A DNA stretch of 64,000 bases from Curtobacterium pusillum (lineage in GTDB: Bacteria > Actinomycetota > Actinomycetes > Actinomycetales > Microbacteriaceae): positions 248,001 to 312,000 of the forward strand of contig NZ_VDZH01000005.1 of assembly GCF_007673235.1 (NCBI RefSeq). Direction: 5' to 3'. The translations under genes were made by a program, and so were the position numbers. Shown piece by piece: positions 59,011-64,000 of this stretch. The notes beneath the pieces were generated by a model, which was given only the letters and a program-made list of their open reading frames with translations, made no database searches and had not been told where the DNA came from. Within the stretch, counting starts at the first letter, position 1, and each line of letters starts with the position of its first letter.

Positions 59011-59048
59011 GCGACACTTCTCGCGCTCATCCGCGCGAGAAGTGTCGC
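59011..59048. terminator. perfect 15-bp hairpin after the VOC gene
   Basis: GCGACACTTCTCGCG at 59011-59025 pairs perfectly with 59034-59048 around an 8-base loop. It lies 36 bp after the VOC stop and 53 bp before the next GTG, so it may terminate the VOC gene or form a leader structure for the following gene. Confidence 0.55.
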
Positions 59049-59100
59049 TGACGCCGAGTCTCGGCCCGCGGCGCCGGTCCCACTCCGGCAGGATGGACCC

Positions 59101-59667
59101 GTGACTGAAGACATCCGGTGGGAGGTGGTCGAGGAGAGCACGCTGTCGCTCCCCGACCACGAAGCGATCGCAGCGCTGCTCGGGCAGGCCTTCCCCGACT
59201 GGTCGCACTGGTACGTGGGCGGCCGCGACTACGCGGGCATGCAGCCCGAGCGACGCGTGATCGGCCGGAGCGAGGACGGCGTCGTCCTCGCCCACGTCGG
59301 CATCCGCCGCATGTTCATCACGGTCGGTGGCGAGGACGTGCTCGTCGGCGACACCGGCATCGTCGCCGTGTCGCCTCGGCTGCAGGGAACCGGGGTCGGT
59401 CGCGAGCTGATGACCCGCACGCACGCGGTGCTCGAGGGGCTCCGCGTACCGTACGGGTTCCTCGGTGCCGGGGAGAACCGCATCCCGTTCTACGCACGCA
59501 TGGGCTGGCACGAGATCGACGGTGCCGTGGGCACGTTCTCCGCGTTCACCGCGGACGGCGCCGGCATCTCGGAGACCGAGCAGGGTGGCTGGATGGTCCT
59601 GCCGGTCGCGGAGCGACTGGAGGACTGGCCGGCCGGCCCGATCTGGCTGAACGGCCAGCAGGTCTAG
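59101..59667 (+). CDS. GNAT acyltransferase, NodA/AAC(2')-like
   Basis: A 188-residue GNAT protein. The N-terminal half resembles NodA-type N-acyltransferases: SLPDHEAIAALL, GRDYAGMQPERRVIG, VLAHVGIRRMFITVGGEDVL. The acetyl-CoA-binding core is TGIVAVSPRLQGTGVGRELM, and the C-terminal part (PFYARMGWHEIDG with a late VLPV strand) resembles aminoglycoside 2'-N-acetyltransferases. The start is a GTG at 59101 with little ribosome site. The acceptor could be an amino sugar; no nod or other glycan genes are next to it. Confidence 0.7.
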   Translation: MTEDIRWEVVEESTLSLPDHEAIAALLGQAFPDWSHWYVGGRDYAGMQPERRVIGRSEDGVVLAHVGIRRMFITVGGEDVLVGDTGIVAVSPRLQGTGVGRELMTRTHAVLEGLRVPYGFLGAGENRIPFYARMGWHEIDGAVGTFSAFTADGAGISETEQGGWMVLPVAERLEDWPAGPIWLNGQQV

Positions 59668-59680
59668 AACTCGCCTGAAC

Positions 59681-59728
59681 GACGGACGGGAGGCACGGTG
59701 CCAGCTGGCACCGTGCCTCCCGTCCGTC
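59681..59728. terminator. perfect 48-bp palindrome between the GNAT gene and catalase
   Basis: Positions 59681-59704 are exactly complementary to 59705-59728, core GGTGCCAGCTGGCACC. It lies 13 bp after the GNAT stop and 16 bp before the catalase stop, and shares its core and flanking GGAGGC/GCCTCC with the palindrome at 41675-41720. Confidence 0.7.
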
Positions 59729-59744
59729 AGGGGTCTCGCTGGGC

Positions 59745-61274
59745 TTACGCCTCGACCGCGACCTTCTCCGGGTCCTCGTTCGAACCCGGGGCGCTCGGCA
59801 CGACCGCGGCGCGCACGCGCGCACCGAGGTCGGCGTCGACGTTCGTCCAGTACGCGAACACACGCTCGCGCAGGTCGTCGCGCGTCACCTTCGAGACGTG
59901 CCCGGCGATGTTGCCGACCAGGCGCTCACGGGCGGCGTCGTCGAGGACCTCGCGGACGAGGGTGCCGGCCTGGCCGAAGTCGTCGTCCTCCGGGTGGAGC
60001 GTCGCAGCGGAGCGCTGCAGCGCACCGTCGGACTCCCAGCCCGGGGTGTCGTCGGTCGCGGCGGGGTCGGCGTGCGCACCACCGAGCGTGTTCGGCGCGT
60101 AGACGGGCACCTCGGACTTCTGGAAGTCGAAGCGCATGGCCCCGTCCTTCGAGTACGAGTGCACCTCGTTCTTCGGGGCGTTCACGGGCAGCTGCGCGTG
60201 GTTCGTGCCGACACGGTAGCGGTGGGCGTCCGCGTAGCTGAAGATGCGCGCGAGGAGCATCTTGTCCGGGCTCGCCGCGATGCCGGGCACGAAGTTCGAA
60301 GGAGCGAAGGTCGCCTGCTCGATCTGCGCGAAGTAGTTCTCCGGGTTGCGGTTGAGCTCCATCGTGCCGACCTCGATGAGCGGGTAGTCCGCGTGCGGCC
60401 ACACCTTCGTCAGGTCGAACGGGTTGAAGCGGTAAGCGGCGGCGTCCTCGTAGGGCATGACCTGCACCTTGAGGGTCCAGCGCGGGTTGTCGCCGCGCTC
60501 GATGGCGGCGTGGAGGTCGCGGATGTGGAAGTCCGCGTCCTCGCCGGCGATGCGGTCCGCGTCCTCCTGCGTCAGGGTCTTGTGGCCCTGCTCGGTGAGG
60601 AAGTGGTACTTGACCCAGAAGCGCTCGCCCGAGGCCGAGATCCACTGGTAGGTGTGCGAGCCGAAGCCGTCCATCTCGCGCCACGACGCGGGCAGGCCGC
60701 GGTCACCCATCAGCCACGTGACCTGGTGCGCCGACTCGGGCGAGAGGGTCCAGAAGTCCCACTGCATGTCGTGGTCGCGCAGGTGCGAACCCGGCAGGCG
60801 CTTCTGCGAGCGGATGAAGTCCGGGAACTTGATGCCGTCGCGGATGAAGAACACGGGGGTGTTGTTGCCGACGAGGTCGTAGTTGCCCTCTTCGGTGTAG
60901 AACTTCAGCGCGAAGCCGCGGGGGTCGCGCCAGGTGTCCGGGGAGCCCTGCTCACCGGCGACCGACGAGAAGCGCGCGAGCATCTCGGTCTGCTTGCCCG
61001 GCTGCAGGAACGCGGCACGGGTGAAGCGGCTGATGTCCTGCGTGACGGTGAAGGTACCGAAGGCGCCGCCGCCCTTGGCGTGCACGACCCGCTCCGGGAC
61101 GCGCTCGCGGTTGAACTGCGCGAGCTTCTCGACGAGGTAGTGGTCGTGCAGCGCGAGCGGGCCGTCGGCGCCGACACCCATGGAGTGCTGGTCGCTCGAG
61201 ACGGGGGCGCCGGAGTTGGTCGTCGTGGTGGGGGTGCCGGCCGGCTGGCCGGGCGTCGTGTTCTGGTCGGACAC
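59745..61274 (-). CDS. katA: monofunctional catalase
   Basis: A 509-residue clade-3-type haem catalase. The active-site His is in [15 protein letters not shown], the distal Asn in [12 protein letters not shown] and the haem-ligand Tyr in [14 protein letters not shown]. An N-terminal glycine/threonine-rich stretch precedes the core. It starts at a GTG (61274) with AGGAGG upstream. It detoxifies hydrogen peroxide and is probably controlled by the Fur-family gene 89 bp upstream on the same strand. Confidence 0.96.
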   Translation of the reverse strand: MSDQNTTPGQPAGTPTTTTNSGAPVSSDQHSMGVGADGPLALHDHYLVEKLAQFNRERVPERVVHAKGGGAFGTFTVTQDISRFTRAAFLQPGKQTEMLARFSSVAGEQGSPDTWRDPRGFALKFYTEEGNYDLVGNNTPVFFIRDGIKFPDFIRSQKRLPGSHLRDHDMQWDFWTLSPESAHQVTWLMGDRGLPASWREMDGFGSHTYQWISASGERFWVKYHFLTEQGHKTLTQEDADRIAGEDADFHIRDLHAAIERGDNPRWTLKVQVMPYEDAAAYRFNPFDLTKVWPHADYPLIEVGTMELNRNPENYFAQIEQATFAPSNFVPGIAASPDKMLLARIFSYADAHRYRVGTNHAQLPVNAPKNEVHSYSKDGAMRFDFQKSEVPVYAPNTLGGAHADPAATDDTPGWESDGALQRSAATLHPEDDDFGQAGTLVREVLDDAARERLVGNIAGHVSKVTRDDLRERVFAYWTNVDADLGARVRAAVVPSAPGSNEDPEKVAVEA

Positions 61275-61363
61275 GGTTCCTCCTTGGGTGGAACGGTTGG
61301 TTCGGTCAGGGGTGCTCGGGTTGCTCAGGGGGCCTCGGCTGGTCGCCGGGGATCGCGGTGCGA

Positions 61364-61810
61364 TCAGGCCGTGACGGGTGCCGCTGCGTCGTCACGCTCG
61401 GCCGCCGCGCACCGCTCGCAGATGCCCCAGTACGTGACCTCGGCGGTGGTGACCGCGAAGCCGTGGGTCTCCGACGGGGTGAGGCACGGCGCATGCCCGA
61501 CGGCGCAGTCGACGTCCTCGATCGCGCCGCACATCGTGCAGACGACGTGGTGGTGGTTGTCGCCCGTCCGGCGTTCGTACCGGGCGGGGCTGCCTGCTGG
61601 CTCGATCCGGCGGACCAGTCCGACGCCGGTCAGCGCCGCGAGGACGCCGTACACGGCCTGGTGACTGGTGGTCGGCAGTTCCGCGGCGAGCGCCGTGACG
61701 ATGTCGTCGGCGGTCGCGTGCGGCATCGTCTCGGTGGTGCGGAGGACGGCGAGCCGCGGTGTCGTGACCCGGAGACCGGAGGCGCGGAGCAGGTCGGCGT
61801 CGACGTCCAT
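61364..61810 (-). CDS. Fur-family regulator (PerR/CatR-like)
   Basis: A 148-residue Fur-type protein: a winged helix ([21 protein letters not shown] and [18 protein letters not shown]), the histidine-rich sensing site ([19 protein letters not shown]) and a second Cys pair (CERC). Its place upstream of catalase fits a peroxide sensor that represses katA until oxidised. The ATG at 61810 has AAAGG upstream. An AT-rich stretch around 61815-61850 may be its own operator. Confidence 0.9.
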   Translation of the reverse strand: MDVDADLLRASGLRVTTPRLAVLRTTETMPHATADDIVTALAAELPTTSHQAVYGVLAALTGVGLVRRIEPAGSPARYERRTGDNHHHVVCTMCGAIEDVDCAVGHAPCLTPSETHGFAVTTAEVTYWGICERCAAAERDDAAAPVTA

Positions 61811-61979
61811 GCTGAGCCTTTCTTTTGCAGAGATCAAGACAACACCGCCACTGTACACCAGCCGCGTGGACGGTTGGCGACGTCGAAGTATGCCGCAACC
61901 GGAATGCGAAGTGTCACGATCCGGTCGCGATCAGCTGGAACGACGCTGGGATGCCACGACCTCGCGCTAGCGTCCGGAC

Positions 61980-63287
61980 ATGTCCACGAAGCAGAGCCTG
62001 CCCGTGCAGGCGAACCGCGCTCAGGACGTCCGGGGGATCATCGCGAAGCGGGACCTGGTCGTCGACCTCATCCGGACGGCGTGCGTCGTCCTCGTCGTCT
62101 TCGTGCACGTCACGATGGTCGGTGTCGCCGCCGGGCCCGACGGCATCGCGGTGACGAGCCCCCTCCAGGAACTCCCCTGGTACGTGGCCGCCACCTGGAT
62201 CGGCCAGGTGATGCCGCTGTTCTTCGTGGTCGGCGGGTTCGCCAGCGCGGTCGGGTGGCGGAGCACGGTCGCGCGGGGCGGCGGCGGCCGAGACTACGTC
62301 GCCACGCGACTCGTCCGGCTCTTCCGCCCCGCGATCCCCCTGTTCGCGGTGCTCGCGATCGGGCTCGGTGTCGCGACGGCGCTCGGCACCCCGCCGGAAC
62401 TGCTGGCCGAGGTCGCGTTCGGCATCGGGTCGCCGCTGTGGTTCCTCGCCGCCTACGGCATCACGCAGTGCTGCGTGCCGTTCATGGTGCGCCTGCACGA
62501 ACGCGCTCCCTGGCGCACACTCGGGGTGCTGCTCCTCTTCGCCACCGCCGTCGACGCCCTCCGGTTCGCTACCGGCACCGCCGAGGTCGGGCTGCTCAAC
62601 CTCGGACCGGTGTGGCTCTTCGCGCAGCAGGTCGGCTTCCTCTGGGCCGACGGGTGGTTCGCACGACGGTCCCGGGTCCTGCTCGTGGTCATCGCGGCGG
62701 CCGGGTACGCGCTGCTCGTCCCGATGACCTCGATCGGCCTCTGGGCGCCGGACATGCTGCAGGACCTCAACCCGCCGATGCTGCCGCTCGCGGTCCTCGC
62801 CGTCAGCCAGGCCTGCCTGGTGCAGGTCGTGCACGCACCGCTCACCCGGCTGATGCGGACGCGCGCGGCGCAGGCCACCGTGTTCCTGCTCGGCCGGGAC
62901 GGCATGACGATCTACCTGTGGCACCTGCCGCTGTTCATCGCGCTGAACGGCGTGGCACTGCTCGTCGGTGTGCCGTTCCCCGAACCGGGTTCGGCGCCGT
63001 GGTGGCCCACGCGTGCGGTCGCACTGGTCGTCCTGCTCGTTGTGGCACTGGGAGTGGCGCGAGGCCTGCGGTGGTTCGACCGACCGCTCCCCCGACTGCT
63101 GCCCGGTGCCGACCGTCCGGCGTGGCCGGTGCTCGCCGTCGCCGCGCTCTGCACGATCGGCCCCGCGTTCGTCGTCATGCAGTTGCACCTGTCGTTCGGG
63201 GCCGCCCTGCTCGGTGCGCTGCTCGTCCCCGCCGGCGTGTGGCTGCTGACGAAGACGGTGCCGGCCCGGGGCGTCACGCGGATCTGA
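61980..63287 (+). CDS. acyltransferase-3 family membrane protein
   Basis: A 435-residue protein with about ten membrane helices. The start has KRDLVVDLIRTACVVLVVFVH, the family's R-x-lhG-x-x-vllvvl-H pattern, and MPLFFVVGGFASAVG follows. The SGNH domain of the two paralogues in the glycan locus is missing. It should acylate a surface or membrane molecule; neighbours give no hint. Confidence 0.85.
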   Translation: MSTKQSLPVQANRAQDVRGIIAKRDLVVDLIRTACVVLVVFVHVTMVGVAAGPDGIAVTSPLQELPWYVAATWIGQVMPLFFVVGGFASAVGWRSTVARGGGGRDYVATRLVRLFRPAIPLFAVLAIGLGVATALGTPPELLAEVAFGIGSPLWFLAAYGITQCCVPFMVRLHERAPWRTLGVLLLFATAVDALRFATGTAEVGLLNLGPVWLFAQQVGFLWADGWFARRSRVLLVVIAAAGYALLVPMTSIGLWAPDMLQDLNPPMLPLAVLAVSQACLVQVVHAPLTRLMRTRAAQATVFLLGRDGMTIYLWHLPLFIALNGVALLVGVPFPEPGSAPWWPTRAVALVVLLVVALGVARGLRWFDRPLPRLLPGADRPAWPVLAVAALCTIGPAFVVMQLHLSFGAALLGALLVPAGVWLLTKTVPARGVTRI

Positions 63288-63301
63288 ACCGGTTCTCACC
63301 G

Positions 63302-63330
63302 CCCGCAGCCCTCCGGAGGCGTGCTGCGGG
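63302..63330 (+). terminator. hairpin after the acyltransferase gene
   Basis: CCCGCAGC at 63302-63309 pairs with 63323-63330, with inner CCTCCGGAGG. No T-run follows. It begins 15 bp after the stop. Confidence 0.5.
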
Positions 63331-63372
63331 CGGAGGATTGTCGTCGGCAGCACGATCCTCAGGAGGCACCCC

Positions 63373-64000
63373 ACGCCGTCGACACCCGAGTTCTGGAGCA
63401 TCTGGCACGTCGACCCGTTGGCAGCGGTGCTCATCGGCGTCGCGGCGATCACGTACGGGTGGTGGGTGGTCGGCGCAGCGCGCCGCGGTGCGCGCTGGCC
63501 GTGGTGGCGGAGCCTCGCGTTCCTCGGCGCGCTCGTCCTGTTCGGGATCCTGCAGTTCGGCGTCGTCGGCGTCTACGACCAGGAGCTCCGCTGGGCGTTC
63601 GTGCTGCGCCTCGCCCTGCTCTTCTTCGCGGTCCCCACCTTCGCCGCGTTCGCCGCGCCCGTCTCGTTGCTGCGGACCGGAGGCCCGGATCGCCTCGCGC
63701 AGACCGCCACCGCCGTGCTGCGGTCGCGTCCGGTGCGGTTCCTCGGCAACGCGATCGTCGCGCCGCTGATCGCCCTCGCGCTGTTCTGCGTGCTGCTCAC
63801 CCCGTTCGCGGCGACCACCCGAGAGTCCCCGGTCTGGGCCACCGCGATCACGGTGCTCGTGCCGGTGCTGGGCTTCACGCTCCTCACGCCGCTGTCCGAG
63901 CCGGGCGTCCTCCGCTCGTCGACGTTCGTCACGGTCGAGTTCCTGCTGGCGTTCGTCGAGCTGATGGCGGACGCGATCCCGGGCATCGTGCTGCGGATCA
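63373..64000 (+). CDS. CtaG-like cytochrome c oxidase assembly protein (partial)
   Basis: An open frame of 209 codons runs off the right edge. It encodes a membrane protein with about six helices visible: FWSIWHVDPLAAVLIGVAAI, then WPWWRSLAFLGALVLFGILQ, LRLALLFFAVPTFAAFAAP and later ones. This matches the start of the caa3-type CtaG family. The first canonical start codon in the frame is a TTG at 63418, already inside the protein. AGGAGG at 63361-63366 points instead to 63373, which reads ACG. So either ACG is used, or the base was ATG and is mutated or mis-sequenced. Confidence 0.7.

Overview
The window is about 70% GC, with tightly packed genes, frequent GTG/TTG starts and many 4-base ATGA/GTGA overlaps. 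Gene order around the purine genes (DUF3073-purM/purF; sterol-carrier-purD-purC) and the families present point to an actinobacterium, most likely Microbacteriaceae (Curtobacterium-like; genus is an inference). It looks chromosomal: no rRNA, tRNA, insertion sequence, integrase or CRISPR array was found.

Left part (1-30700): the end of a MocR/GntR regulator, a YczE-like membrane protein and a truncated tandem copy of it, followed by a roughly 29-kb extracellular polysaccharide locus. That locus has two large LuxR-type ATPase regulators, a Wzc-like tyrosine autokinase coupled to an NTP_transf_5 nucleotidyltransferase, a PqqD-like small protein, and two acyltransferase-3/SGNH proteins. A long rightward operon follows: GT4, Wzy-like polymerase, low-molecular-weight tyrosine phosphatase, LytR-CpsA-Psr protein, polyprenyl-phosphate sugar transferase, WecG/TagA, GT2 and flippase. 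A leftward operon carries a Tat-exported Ig-like protein, an HprK-like kinase fused to a PqqD domain, GT2 and GT4. Last is a secreted BNR_4 protein that may act on the polymer. Together these would prime, extend, flip, polymerise, acylate and attach or trim a polymer, with kinase/phosphatase control of chain length.

Middle part (30800-53250): DUF4097-PadR, a TipA-like MerR regulator with a perfect dyad in front of it, an APC permease, small DUF3072/DoxX genes, a flavin monooxygenase, and purine synthesis (purM, purF, purD, purC) interleaved with DUF3073, a LuxR-type ATPase regulator and a sterol-carrier protein. A GAF-PP2C phosphatase, an ABC-2 exporter with its own histidine kinase and response regulator, and a small lipoprotein close this part. 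Convergent gene ends here carry long, related palindromes and a 95-bp repeat family.

Right part (53340-64000): a compact, less GC-rich locus of three genes that I read as a toxin-antitoxin-chaperone (TAC) system: HigB/RelE-like toxin, XRE antitoxin with a C-terminal extension, and a SecB-like chaperone. After it come an AraC regulator, signal peptidase I with a membrane partner, an SDR, a two-domain VOC dioxygenase behind a palindromic operator, a NodA/AAC(2')-like acyltransferase, catalase with its Fur-family regulator, an acyltransferase-3 protein and the start of a CtaG-like gene whose expected start codon reads ACG.

The observations I rate highest are the TAC locus and the actinobacterial HprK-PqqD/PqqD/nucleotidyltransferase set dispersed through the polysaccharide locus.
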